Positions 8,212 through 16,457 of a stretch of 50,976 bases of DNA are shown piece after piece. The DNA is taken from NCBI RefSeq assembly GCF_014284475.1, contig NZ_WJBC01000021.1, positions 1 through 50,976 of the forward strand, read 5' to 3'. Position 1 is the first letter of the stretch. The number at the start of each line of letters is the position of its first letter. This stretch comes from Acetobacterium fimetarium. GTDB taxonomy: Bacteria; Bacillota; Clostridia; Eubacteriales; Eubacteriaceae. The translations under genes were made by a program, and so were the position numbers. Below the pieces are notes generated by a model. The model worked only from the letters and a program-made list of their open reading frames with translations. It was not told the DNA's origin and ran no database searches.

Positions 8212-9210
8212 ATGAAATCTTATAATGTTGCTGTTGTTGGCGCCACTGGTATGGTTGGCCGAAAAATGCTTGAAGTTCTGGCAGAATTGAAATTCCCGAT
8301 TAAAAATCTTTACCCGATGGCTTCAAAACGTTCCGCAGGAAAAGAAATCATCTTTAACGGAAAACCCTATCCGGTTCAGGAGCTTACCGATGAAGCTTTT
8401 GACCAGGATATCGATATCGCGCTTTTCTCGGCTGGCGGCGGTACCAGCGAACGTTTTTCACCGGTCGCGGCTTCAAAAGGTGTCATTGTTATTGATAACA
8501 GCAGCGCTTTCCGAATGGATCCCACGGTTCCTTTAGTTGTTCCCGAAGTCAATCCGGAAGATCTGGACTGGCACAAGAACATTATCGCCAACCCGAATTG
8601 TTCAACCATTCAGGCGATGGTGCCGTTAAAACCGCTGCTGGACGCTTTCGGAATCGAACGAATCGTCTATTCCACCTATCAGGCTGTTTCCGGCTCCGGC
8701 GTCAAAGGTTACGCGGATCTTGAAAACGGTCTGAAAGGCGCCGAAAATGAATTCTACCCGCACCAGATTGCCGGCAATTGTTTGCCGCATATTGATTCTT
8801 TTCTGGAAAATGGGTATACCAAAGAAGAAATGAAGATGGTTAATGAATCCCGAAAAATTCTTCATGACGATACGATCCGCATCACTGCCACCACGGTGCG
8901 CGTACCTGTTTTCTACAGCCACAGCGAAAGCATCAATGTTGAACTTAAAAAACCGTTTGAGCTGGCCAAAGTAAGAGATTTGTTTGAGCATTTTCCAGGT
9001 CTTGTTGTGATGGACGATCCGGAAAACAATGTTTATCCGCTGGCAAGAATCGCCGAAAACAGAAATGAAGTTTTTGTCGGACGCATTCGCCGGGATTTCA
9101 GCCTGGAAAATGGCCTGAACCTGTGGGTCGTTGCTGATAATATCCGTAAAGGTGCTGCCACCAATGCGGTTCAGATCGCTTTTGAGCTGGTTAAACGCGG
9201 CTTGATCTAG
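8212..9210 (+). CDS. asd: Aspartate-semialdehyde dehydrogenase
   Basis: Reduces aspartyl phosphate to aspartate semialdehyde with NADPH, the branch-point step to lysine/diaminopimelate, threonine and methionine. It has 332 residues. The N-terminal Rossmann motif is GATGMVG (10-16). The catalytic cysteine is Cys130 in NPNCSTIQ. The substrate-binding HIDSF stretch and the RIRRD motif lie further on. The start is preceded by ATGGAGGA. It is the first gene of the riboswitch-controlled operon. A 312-base gap to dapA is filled by two palindromic repeats. Confidence 0.95.
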   Translation: MKSYNVAVVGATGMVGRKMLEVLAELKFPIKNLYPMASKRSAGKEIIFNGKPYPVQELTDEAFDQDIDIALFSAGGGTSERFSPVAASKGVIVIDNSSAFRMDPTVPLVVPEVNPEDLDWHKNIIANPNCSTIQAMVPLKPLLDAFGIERIVYSTYQAVSGSGVKGYADLENGLKGAENEFYPHQIAGNCLPHIDSFLENGYTKEEMKMVNESRKILHDDTIRITATTVRVPVFYSHSESINVELKKPFELAKVRDLFEHFPGLVVMDDPENNVYPLARIAENRNEVFVGRIRRDFSLENGLNLWVVADNIRKGAATNAVQIAFELVKRGLI

Positions 9211-9253
9211 ACTCGTAAATCAAGTGCCGTTGGCTTTGCTACCGCTATACAGC

Positions 9254-9319
9254 AAACAGTTTCTACACTGTACGGCGGACAGGCTACCGCCTGTTCGCCT
9301 ACACGTTACGAAACTGTTT
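9254..9319. repeat. Palindromic repeat family beta, copy 1 (reverse orientation)
   Basis: Outer arms AAACAGTTTC / GAAACTGTTT enclose a core in which TACACTGTACGGCGGACAG pairs imperfectly with CTGTTCGCCTACACGTTA. The core is the reverse complement of the module at 22939-22986 and 46169-46216. It lies between the asd stop and dapA, so it would form a hairpin in the operon mRNA. Confidence 0.8.
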
Positions 9320-9387
9320 CTGAATACCGGCATCAAAGCAATATATGTTCTACTCTCAAAATAACAATTATTTATAACACTAACCCA

Positions 9388-9485
9388 GTACCGACAATTG
9401 TTACATCATGTTGTCCGCATCAGAGCGGACACGGCATCGCCTGTCCGATTCCGTAGCGAACAACAGATTAACAATTGGTCGGTAC
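9388..9485. repeat. Palindromic repeat family alpha, 98-base copy
   Basis: Terminal inverted repeats GTACCGACAATTGTTA and TAACAATTGGTCGGTAC flank a centre with CGGACA/TGTCCG arms. In reverse complement the ends and inner arms match the 188-base element at 12509-12696. It ends 37 bases before the dapA start codon, just upstream of its ribosome site. Confidence 0.85.
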
Positions 9486-9522
9486 GATATCTCACATTAA
9501 ACCACAAACAAAGGAGAAACAA

Positions 9523-10401
9523 ATGAGTGTTTTTACTGGAAGTTGTGTTGCCCTGGCAACACCATTCAAAGATAACAAAATTGATTTTGACCGCTTTCAT
9601 CAACTGATTGACTGGCAGATTGAAAACAAAACCGATGCCTTGTTGATTGCCGGCACCACCGGTGAGACTTCGACCTTGACGGATGATGAACATCTGGAAC
9701 TGCTGCGCGATGCCGGAAAATACATCAATGGCCGGGTGCCCTACATTGCCGGTACCGGCAGCAATGATACCGCCTATTCCGTCTGGCTTTCCAAGGAAGC
9801 CGAAAAAGCTGGCGCAGACGCCTGCCTGATCATCAATCCTTACTACAATAAATCTACCCAAAGAGGTATTATTGCCCATATTTCGGCGATTGCCAAGGCC
9901 ATTACCATTCCGGTCATCATCTATAATGTGCCCAGCCGTACCGGCATGAACATTACCGTCAATACCATCAAGGAACTCAGCAAAATTCCAAATGTGGCGG
10001 CGGTTAAAGAAGCCAGCGGCGATATCAGCCAGATCACCGAAATTGCCCGCGTCTGCGGCGATGATCTTGATATTTACAGCGGTAATGACGATCAGACACT
10101 GCCGATCATGGCTGTTGGCGGCAAAGGCATTATTTCCGTTTCTGCCAACATTATTCCACGGGATATGCACGATTTATGCGCGGCCTTCTTTGCCGGCGAT
10201 CTCAAAAAAGCCCGCGAACTTCAGTTTAAAACAAACTTGGTCAATTTGGCGATGTTCTATGAAACCAACCCAATCCCGGTCAAAACGGCCATGGGCCTGA
10301 TGGGACTCGACAGCGGCGAAATGCGTCTGCCGCTTGTTGAAATGGAAGAAGCCAATAAAGAAAAACTGATTACCGATTTAAAAGCCTACGGACTGCTCTA
10401 G
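9523..10401 (+). CDS. dapA: 4-hydroxy-tetrahydrodipicolinate synthase
   Basis: Condenses pyruvate with aspartate semialdehyde, the first committed step of diaminopimelate/lysine synthesis. It has 292 residues and is a TIM-barrel lyase. The GTTGE motif at 44-48 binds pyruvate. Tyr134 in YNVPSRTG and the Schiff-base lysine Lys162 in AAVKEASGD are both present. I start at the ATG at 9523 (MSVFTGSCVA), preceded by AAAGGAG. Longer in-frame readings would extend into the alpha repeat and have no ribosome site. dapB follows after 11 bases. Confidence 0.95.
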   Translation: MSVFTGSCVALATPFKDNKIDFDRFHQLIDWQIENKTDALLIAGTTGETSTLTDDEHLELLRDAGKYINGRVPYIAGTGSNDTAYSVWLSKEAEKAGADACLIINPYYNKSTQRGIIAHISAIAKAITIPVIIYNVPSRTGMNITVNTIKELSKIPNVAAVKEASGDISQITEIARVCGDDLDIYSGNDDQTLPIMAVGGKGIISVSANIIPRDMHDLCAAFFAGDLKKARELQFKTNLVNLAMFYETNPIPVKTAMGLMGLDSGEMRLPLVEMEEANKEKLITDLKAYGLL

Positions 10402-10412
10402 GAGGTGCTGAG

Positions 10413-11168
10413 ATGACAAAAATTTTACTCACCGGCGTTTCCGGCGCCATGGGCTGCATGCTGCAACAGGTTATTGCGGCAATCCCCGATTGTGAAGTCG
10501 TGGCTGGCTTTGACCAAAAGGAAAACGATGCTCTGGCCTTTCCCGTTTATACTGATCTGGCAAACTGCCAAGAAAAAGTGGATGTGATCATTGACTTTTC
10601 CCACTTCAAAGCTTTTCCTGGAATCTTTGCTTACGCCAAGGCCAATAAGCTGCCCATCGTCATCGCCACCACCGGTCTGTCTCAGGAGGATTTAAGCGCC
10701 ATTGATGCAGGTTCAAAAGAAATTCCGATTTTCAAGACCGCCAACATGTCACTGGGTATCAACCTGCTTGCCAAAGCCCTGATGGAAATGGCCGGGAAAC
10801 TGGAAAGTGGCTTCGACATTGAAATTATTGAAAAACACCATAACAAAAAAATCGATGCCCCCAGCGGTACCGCTTTGCTCCTGGCCGATGCCGTCAATGA
10901 CGGACTGGCACAGAAAAAAGACTATACATTCGGACGACATGGCCGAGACTGCAAACGCACTGAAAATGAAATGGGCATCCACGCCATTCGCGGCGGCACC
11001 ATCGCCGGTGAACACACCGTTATTTTTGCCGGCAATGATGAAATCATTGAAGTCAAGCATACCGCACTTTCAAAAAAGGTCTTTGCTGAAGGCGCCGTCA
11101 AAGCCGCTTTATACCTTGTTGACAAGAAACCGGGACTTTACGACATGTCCATGGTTGTCAGCGATTAA
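10413..11168 (+). CDS. dapB: 4-hydroxy-tetrahydrodipicolinate reductase
   Basis: NAD(P)H-dependent reductase for the second diaminopimelate-specific step. It has 251 residues. The nucleotide-binding loop GVSGAMG lies at 8-14. The family signature EKHHNKKIDAPSGTA holds the catalytic His and Lys. A GRHGRDCKR segment is an Arg/Cys-rich variant of the usual G.....R region. The ribosome site GGAGGTG overlaps the dapA stop codon, which points to translational coupling with dapA. Confidence 0.94.
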   Translation: MTKILLTGVSGAMGCMLQQVIAAIPDCEVVAGFDQKENDALAFPVYTDLANCQEKVDVIIDFSHFKAFPGIFAYAKANKLPIVIATTGLSQEDLSAIDAGSKEIPIFKTANMSLGINLLAKALMEMAGKLESGFDIEIIEKHHNKKIDAPSGTALLLADAVNDGLAQKKDYTFGRHGRDCKRTENEMGIHAIRGGTIAGEHTVIFAGNDEIIEVKHTALSKKVFAEGAVKAALYLVDKKPGLYDMSMVVSD

Positions 11169-11202
11169 CCACACCATTTAGGTATTTGCAAAACGCTGGT
11201 GA

Positions 11203-11227
11203 GCTTCGCTGCCGGTTTGCGCAATCA
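11203..11227. repeat. Orphan arm of the beta-type composite repeat
   Basis: In reverse complement this 25-base tract closely matches the right arm of the composite element at 46310-46335 (shared core AAACCGGCAGCGAAGC). Its partner arm is not evident, so it looks like a remnant. It lies between dapB and lysC. Confidence 0.55.
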
Positions 11228-11287
11228 AAGCAATTTCAGTTTGTATTTCGCAATTGCCTGACCAATTAGATTAAGAAAGGAATTCCT

Positions 11288-12493
11288 ATGAATATTGTTG
11301 TTCAGAAATACGGCGGAACCTCAGTCGGTTCCGTTGAACGTATTAAGAACGTTGCAAAACGAATTATTGAAAAGAAAAAAGGCGGTTGTCAAATTGTCGT
11401 CGTTGTCTCTGCCATGGGAAAATCGACGGATGATTTAGTGAAACTGGCCTATGATATCAATCCCAATCCATCAAAGCGTGAAATGGATCGACTCCTGTCA
11501 ACCGGCGAACAAGTTTCCATCTCGCTGTTATCGATGGCCCTGCAGTCGATGGGCCATGATGCGATTTCCTTCACCGGCCCCCAGGTCGGCATTCGCACCA
11601 GCGGCCGTCACACCAAATCGAGAATCGAAGGCATCGATACGACCAAAATTCTCGATGCGCTCAATGACAACAAGATTGTGATCGTGGCCGGTTTTCAGGG
11701 TGTCAACGAAAACGACGATATCACGACGCTAGGACGCGGCGGTTCGGACACCAGCGCCGTCGCTCTCGCCTGTGTTCTGGACGCGCCCTGTGAAATCTAT
11801 ACTGATGTTGAGGGCATCTACGGCGTCGATCCCCGGCTTTACCCGCCTGCCAAAAAGCTCGATACCGTCAATTACGAAGAAATGCTGGAAATGGCCAGTC
11901 TGGGTGCCGGCGTCATGCATCCCCGGGCCATCGAACTCGGCAGCAAATACAATACTAAAATCGTGGTCGCGTCCAGCATGCTGGACGTTCCTGGAACAAT
12001 CATTAAAAAAGGAGAACATAACATGGAAGGACAATCCATCACTGGCCTGGCAATCGACAATGACGAAATAATGATCACAATTCGTAATATTCCTTTTGAC
12101 CTGAATATTACCTCTCAATTCTTCAGCAACCTCGCGAAAAAGAGTATCAACATTGACATGATCAGTCAAAGTGCTCCCATCGACGGTTTGATCAACATCT
12201 CATTTACCGCGCCGGTTTCTGATCTGGCGGAAGCCAGAGAAGCGCTGTCCGCTTTTGAACAGAAGCATCCCGGCATCGCTATTTTAATCAACGAAAACAT
12301 CTCGAAACTGTCGGTCGTTGGCGTGGGTATGCGGAGTCAGTCTGGCGTTGCCGCTAAATTTTTTCAACTCCTCGCTGACAATGATATCCAGATGCTGATG
12401 ATTACCACCTCAGAAATCCGGATCAGCTGCATCATCAAGTCAAAAGACCGCGACATTGCAGTGACCGAAACATCAAAAGCTTTTGATCTTTAA
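11288..12493 (+). CDS. lysC: Aspartate kinase
   Basis: Phosphorylates aspartate to open the aspartate family pathway. It has 401 residues. KYGGTSVGS at 8-16 is the N-terminal signature, and TLGRGGSDTSA marks the catalytic domain. Two ACT domains fill about residues 265-401 and usually bind lysine or threonine for feedback control. The ribosome site AAAGGAA precedes the ATG. As a single-domain kinase without a fused homoserine dehydrogenase, and inside the L-box operon, it is probably the lysine-regulated isozyme; that is inference. An ATG preceded by AAAGGAG at about 12023 could yield a separate ACT-domain beta subunit, as in Bacillus LysC. Confidence 0.94.
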   Translation: MNIVVQKYGGTSVGSVERIKNVAKRIIEKKKGGCQIVVVVSAMGKSTDDLVKLAYDINPNPSKREMDRLLSTGEQVSISLLSMALQSMGHDAISFTGPQVGIRTSGRHTKSRIEGIDTTKILDALNDNKIVIVAGFQGVNENDDITTLGRGGSDTSAVALACVLDAPCEIYTDVEGIYGVDPRLYPPAKKLDTVNYEEMLEMASLGAGVMHPRAIELGSKYNTKIVVASSMLDVPGTIIKKGEHNMEGQSITGLAIDNDEIMITIRNIPFDLNITSQFFSNLAKKSINIDMISQSAPIDGLINISFTAPVSDLAEAREALSAFEQKHPGIAILINENISKLSVVGVGMRSQSGVAAKFFQLLADNDIQMLMITTSEIRISCIIKSKDRDIAVTETSKAFDL

Positions 12494-12508
12494 AATTGCC
12501 GCAAACCC

Positions 12509-12696
12509 GTACCGACCAATTGTTAATCAGTTGTCTGCTGCACCATGCGAAATCCGCTTTGCTCCTTTCGCATTGGTCGCGGGCAGTCGCCAACTACAAG
12601 CTCACTTGTGATTGGCTCATTGCATGCGCGCAAGATCGGACACTCTCCGAGATGTCCGCCTTGATGCAAACAACACGATGTAACAATTGTCGGTAC
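12509..12696. repeat. Composite palindromic repeat alpha with nested hairpins, 188 bases
   Basis: The ends GTACCGACCAATTGTTAATC and TGTAACAATTGTCGGTAC match the 98-base copy at 9388-9485. Inside are three further palindromes: ATGCGAAA/TTTCGCAT (12545-12573), the gamma module (12575-12623), and CGGACA/TGTCCG (12637-12658). The last is shared with the 98-base copy but has a different loop, so the first two look like an insertion into a simpler element. It lies between the lysC stop and the operon terminator. Confidence 0.88.
12575..12623 (-). repeat. Palindromic module gamma, copy 1 (inside an alpha element)
   Basis: This 49-base hairpin is the reverse complement of 46228-46276, with all four differences falling in the central four-base loop. 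Confidence 0.9.
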
Positions 12697-12749
12697 TCCG
12701 TTTGTACTTTATACATTTCTCAATTACCCAAATATGCAAAAAAATAGAA

Positions 12750-12780
12750 GGAGCCAGGAAAATTTTCCTGGCTCCTTTTT
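12750..12780. terminator. Bidirectional terminator between lysC and phoU1
   Basis: A perfect 26-base palindrome, GGAGCCAGGAAAA paired with TTTTCCTGGCTCC, is flanked by TTTTT on the plus side. The minus-strand side reads CTTCTATTTTTTT. It ends the lysine operon and the first pst operon, which converge here. Confidence 0.9.
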
Positions 12781-12790
12781 ATTTCCGGTT

Positions 12791-13483
12791 TTATTCTAAT
12801 CCTAAAGTCTGATTGATCGTCTCGTCATCGAGGTCATTGAAGTCGATGTAGTTTCCGGTGACGATATAGAAGACGGTCTCAAAAATATTGGTGGCGTGAT
12901 CGCCGATCCGTTCAAGGTAGCCGCCAATAAGACAGAAAACGGTGCCCTGGTGAATATTGTTTGCATCTTCCATCATATAATTCATGCATTCATGATTGAT
13001 CGCTTCGTTGATGTCATCAATCTGGTTTTCCAGATCCACAACATCCCGCAAGCGGCTGATGTCTTCATTGATGAAAGCCTGAATTGAAAGTTTGAGCAAT
13101 TTCTTGGCCAACTCACATTCCAGGGGAATGTCAATCAAGGGCTTCATATAAATTTCGTCTGCAAGCTCAATCACGCGTTTGGAAATATTGACCGCCAAAT
13201 CCGCAATCCGTTCCAGATTTGTGATGATCTTATAAGTTGAAGCCAGTCGTCTCAGATCCGTGGCCACGGGGCCTTGGGTGGCAATCACCTTGCTGACCAC
13301 CAGCTGCAGTTCGATTTCCTTGGCATCAACCAGATCATCCCGGTCAATCACTGTTTTGGCTAATTCCACATCCTTCGTGTTCAGGGCAAAGACGGAATCC
13401 GACAACATTTTTTCAGTCATCGTGGACATTAACAAAATTTCATCTTTTATCATTTTCAATTCTTTATTGTATTCTGTTCGCAT
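12791..13483 (-). CDS. phoU: Phosphate transport regulator PhoU, copy 1
   Basis: Cytoplasmic PhoU represses phosphate-starvation signalling by linking the Pst transporter to the sensor kinase. It has 230 residues and consists of two three-helix bundles. The two metal-binding repeat motifs read LERIADLAVNI and LERIGDHATNI. The start is preceded by AAAGGAGG. It is last in the pstS-pstC-pstA-pstB-phoU order, 15 bases after pstB1. It closely resembles PhoU copy 2 (17567-18271), from which it differs mainly in scattered residues and the C-terminal tail. Confidence 0.93.
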   Translation of the reverse strand: MRTEYNKELKMIKDEILLMSTMTEKMLSDSVFALNTKDVELAKTVIDRDDLVDAKEIELQLVVSKVIATQGPVATDLRRLASTYKIITNLERIADLAVNISKRVIELADEIYMKPLIDIPLECELAKKLLKLSIQAFINEDISRLRDVVDLENQIDDINEAINHECMNYMMEDANNIHQGTVFCLIGGYLERIGDHATNIFETVFYIVTGNYIDFNDLDDETINQTLGLE

Positions 13484-13498
13484 AGCGTGCCTCCTTTA

Positions 13499-14257
13499 TC
13501 AACCAAATCGTCCGGTAATATAGTCTTCTGTTCGTTTATCCGCCGGGTTTGTAAAAATCACTGGCGTTTCGCCATACTCCACCACTTCCCCCATCAGAAA
13601 GAAAGCGGTTTTATCTGATATTCGACCGGCCTGCTGCATCGAATGAGTGACAATGATGATCGTATAGTCTTTTTTGAGTTTAGACATCAGGTCTTCAATT
13701 TTTGCCGTGGCGATGGGGTCCAGTGCGGAGGTGGGTTCATCCATCAGAATGACCTCCGGCTGCATGGCAATGGTTCGGGCAATGCAAAGACGCTGCTGCT
13801 GACCCCCGGAAAGACCCAAAGCCGACTTATTCAGTCGATCCTTTACTTCTTCCCACAGAGCCGCCTTGATCAGACTTTCTTTGACAAGTTTATCCAGTTG
13901 TGTTTTGTCTTTTAAGCCCTGGCATTTTGGTCCGTAGGCGATGTTTTCATAAATACTCATCGGAAACGGGTTGGGTTTCTGAAAAACCATTCCCACCCGT
14001 GTGCGCAGATTGATGACATCGATATCGCCATTGATGTCCTGTCCGTCAAACAGAATCTCGCCCTCGATCCTGACCGATTCAATCAGATCATTCATCCGAT
14101 TCAGGCAACGTAAAAAGGTTGACTTGCCGCAGCCCGATGGTCCGATGAAGGCGGTGACTTCCTTTTCGCAGATTTCCAGATTAATTGACTTGAGCGCCTG
14201 AAAATCGCCATAAAACAAGTCAAGATTTTTTGTGTTAAACTTAATTTTTTTGTCCAT
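13499..14257 (-). CDS. pstB: Phosphate ABC transporter ATP-binding protein PstB, copy 1
   Basis: ATPase of the PstSCAB high-affinity phosphate importer. It has 252 residues from the ATG at 14257 (MDKKIKF), which follows GAGGAG. An in-frame ATG four codons earlier overlaps the pstA1 stop and has no ribosome site. It carries the Walker A motif GPSGCGKST, the Q-loop in VFQKPNPFP, the signature LSGGQQQR, Walker B VILMDEP, and a downstream switch His in VTHSM. Long stretches match pstB2 at the DNA level. Confidence 0.94.
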   Translation of the reverse strand: MDKKIKFNTKNLDLFYGDFQALKSINLEICEKEVTAFIGPSGCGKSTFLRCLNRMNDLIESVRIEGEILFDGQDINGDIDVINLRTRVGMVFQKPNPFPMSIYENIAYGPKCQGLKDKTQLDKLVKESLIKAALWEEVKDRLNKSALGLSGGQQQRLCIARTIAMQPEVILMDEPTSALDPIATAKIEDLMSKLKKDYTIIIVTHSMQQAGRISDKTAFFLMGEVVEYGETPVIFTNPADKRTEDYITGRFG

Positions 14258-14265
14258 GCTACTCC

Positions 14266-15471
14266 TCATTTTTTATTGAAGACATCCAGCTTGTCTGACA
14301 TGATCCGAGACAAGATATTCAGTACAATCACAATCACAATAATGACAATTCCAATCGCACAGGCCAGTTCGATGTTTCCTTCCTCTTTCGCCACATAATA
14401 GGCCTGAACTGTCAGGGTACTGCCGGGAGAAAGAAGCGTTCCCGGAATCTGGGCAACGGTTCCGGCCGTCAAAAGCAGTGCCGCCGACTCACCGACCACA
14501 CGGCCGATGCTCAACAGCACCGCCGTGGCAATGCCGGGCACGGCGCAGGGCAGCACCACTTTGAAGATCGTCTGCAGCTTTGTCGCCCCAAGGGCCAGCG
14601 AGCCTTCGCGGAAGGACGTCGGCACTGTTTTCAGTGCCTCTTCGGTACTCCTGATGATAACCGGCAACAGGATGATCGCCACCGTCAAACTCCCGGACAG
14701 CAGTGATATCTGAAGTTTCAGAGCCACTACGAAGAATGCCATGCCAAACAGTCCGAAGATGATCGACGGAATCCCCGACAGACACTCCGCGGCAAAACGA
14801 ATGGTATTGACAAATCTTCCCGGTTTTGCGTATTCGGTCAGATAGATCGCACCAAAAATTCCCAGCGGGATGGCGATCACCAGTGACAGCAGCACCATAT
14901 AAAGCGTTGTGATGATATTGGATTTCACCCCGCCGCCCGGCTGAACCACTTTGATTTTCAGCTCGTCAGACTGATTCTTAATCAGCGCGGCAGCTTCATC
15001 CAGTGACAATCCTTCAAAATCTGTTCCATTGATACTTTGTATTACATAATCAGTTCCAATCCGCATTTCCTTACCAGTGGAATCCGCGGCATTTGTCAGC
15101 GGCGAATTTTTTTCAATGTATGAAATGACAAGCTGCTCATGTTCTGTGGCATTATTTTTATAAGTCACTTTAGCAATTGCCGCACCGATGTTGTCAACGT
15201 AGATTGGGCCCTCAATTAAGGACTCGTAGCGGTCATCAAAGGGGGTTTTTTGTTTCAGAGCCTCTTCATCGATGCTCATTGAGACATCTTCATTCTGAAC
15301 AAAAGCATAAAATACTTTCTCGTTGAAATCACGTGTCAGAAAGTCAAAATTGACCAGGCCAATGCCCTTGACAAAGATAAAACCGACAATAAATATCAGC
15401 ACGCTTAATGTAATGCCGGTTGCCAGATAGATGATGCCTTTGGCAAAATTGTCTTTTACTTTTCGTCCCAT
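14266..15471 (-). CDS. pstA: Phosphate ABC transporter permease PstA with extra extracytoplasmic domain, copy 1
   Basis: Inner-membrane permease half of PstSCAB. At 401 residues it is about 110 longer than ordinary PstA. Membrane segment 1 is at about 12-35. Residues 40-180 form an added extracytoplasmic region, the last part of which (138-178: [14 protein letters not shown], then [10 protein letters not shown], then [10 protein letters not shown]) has a PDZ-like pattern. Residues 184-401 are the normal multi-span permease with the EAA-type loop ([14 protein letters not shown]). The membrane half differs from PstA2 at only about six residues, while the added region differs at many. It sits between pstC1 and pstB1 with near-zero spacing. 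Confidence 0.92.
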   Translation of the reverse strand: MGRKVKDNFAKGIIYLATGITLSVLIFIVGFIFVKGIGLVNFDFLTRDFNEKVFYAFVQNEDVSMSIDEEALKQKTPFDDRYESLIEGPIYVDNIGAAIAKVTYKNNATEHEQLVISYIEKNSPLTNAADSTGKEMRIGTDYVIQSINGTDFEGLSLDEAAALIKNQSDELKIKVVQPGGGVKSNIITTLYMVLLSLVIAIPLGIFGAIYLTEYAKPGRFVNTIRFAAECLSGIPSIIFGLFGMAFFVVALKLQISLLSGSLTVAIILLPVIIRSTEEALKTVPTSFREGSLALGATKLQTIFKVVLPCAVPGIATAVLLSIGRVVGESAALLLTAGTVAQIPGTLLSPGSTLTVQAYYVAKEEGNIELACAIGIVIIVIVIVLNILSRIMSDKLDVFNKK

Positions 15472-15472
15472 G

Positions 15473-16372
15473 TTAATTACCTACCTTTGTTTTGACAATT
15501 CTGTTCACGGCGAAATTGATGATCATGATGAAGACAAAAAGCACCACTCCGGTGGAATACAGCAGCTCCTGATGAACCCCGGAAGCATAGCCCATTTCAA
15601 GCGCGATATTGGTCGTCAGCGGTCGGATCTGGCTGAAAAGACTGGTCGGAATTCCGGCAATCGGATTTCCGCAGACCAGCATCACCGCCATGGTTTCGCC
15701 GATCGCGCGGCCGATTCCTAAAATCACCCCGGTCATGATTCCCGATTTAGCCGCCGGCAGTACAACTCTGAAGATCGTCTGAATTTTTGATGCCCCCAGC
15801 GCATAGGATCCCTCACGGTATTCTTTGGGCACGGCACTCAGCGACGTTTCGGAAATACTGACTACTGTCGGCAAAATCATGATCGCCAGCACAAATACCG
15901 TTGCCAGCAGCGATTCGCCCTGAGCCATCGGTGAAATTTTAAGGACATAAGGAACGATGATGCCCAGTCCAAACACGCCATACAATACCGAGGGAATGCC
16001 AGCCAGCAGCTCAACGGCAAAACGAATGACTTTGCCAGCCCGTGAACCAGCCATCTCCGCAATAAACACCGCTGTCAGAATGGCCACCGGCACACCGATT
16101 AGAATGGCTCCGAAGGTTGCCAAAACCGATCCGACAATCATATAGAAGATGCCATACATATTTGAACCCGGCCGCCATTCCACCCCGGTTAAAAAGCTCC
16201 ACAGCGAGTAACTGTTGGAAACAAAAGGTGCTAATCCGTTGTAGAACACAAAAAATGTGATCGCCAGCAGGCTGATCACCGCTACACAGGCACACAGCAG
16301 GAAGATGTTTTCAATTATTCTTTCTCTTAATTTCTTACGTTTGATCGCTTCCAAAAAAAGCTCCTTTTCCAT
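15473..16372 (-). CDS. pstC: Phosphate ABC transporter permease PstC, copy 1
   Basis: Second permease half of the Pst importer. It has 299 residues and about six membrane spans, with span 1 at about 22-45. The permease EAA-like loop reads EGSYALGASKIQTIF. It pairs with PstA in the membrane. The gene holds two copies of the 9-base sequence GAGCTGCTG, 444 bases apart (15560-15568 and 16004-16012 in window coordinates), which are the endpoints of the deletion seen in pstC2. It follows pstS1 after an 85-base gap holding a stem-loop. Confidence 0.93.
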   Translation of the reverse strand: MEKELFLEAIKRKKLRERIIENIFLLCACVAVISLLAITFFVFYNGLAPFVSNSYSLWSFLTGVEWRPGSNMYGIFYMIVGSVLATFGAILIGVPVAILTAVFIAEMAGSRAGKVIRFAVELLAGIPSVLYGVFGLGIIVPYVLKISPMAQGESLLATVFVLAIMILPTVVSISETSLSAVPKEYREGSYALGASKIQTIFRVVLPAAKSGIMTGVILGIGRAIGETMAVMLVCGNPIAGIPTSLFSQIRPLTTNIALEMGYASGVHQELLYSTGVVLFVFIMIINFAVNRIVKTKVGN

Positions 16373-16416
16373 GCCCCTGGTTCTATTGCAAACCGCGTGG
16401 CATATTTCTCAAAACT

Positions 16417-16439
16417 CAGCCTCCCTTAAAGGGAGGCTG
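16417..16439 (-). other. Stem-loop between pstS1 and pstC1
   Basis: CAGCCTCCC/GGGAGGCTG, a 9-bp GC-rich stem with a 5-base loop, followed on the minus strand by only a weak T run (AGTTTTGAG). It probably acts as a partial terminator or 3' stabiliser that yields more pstS than permease mRNA. It is absent from the pst2 cluster. Confidence 0.65.
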
Positions 16440-16457
16440 CGCTTGATTTTCTTATAA

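Noticed and set aside
10749-11060. Long antisense frames opposite dapA, dapB, lysC, glmS and others
   Set aside because: They sit on the opposite strand of well-recognised genes, lack ribosome sites and arise from codon composition.
12496-12747. An 83-codon open frame after lysC
   Set aside because: It is wholly contained in the palindromic repeat region, has no ribosome site and translates to no recognisable protein.
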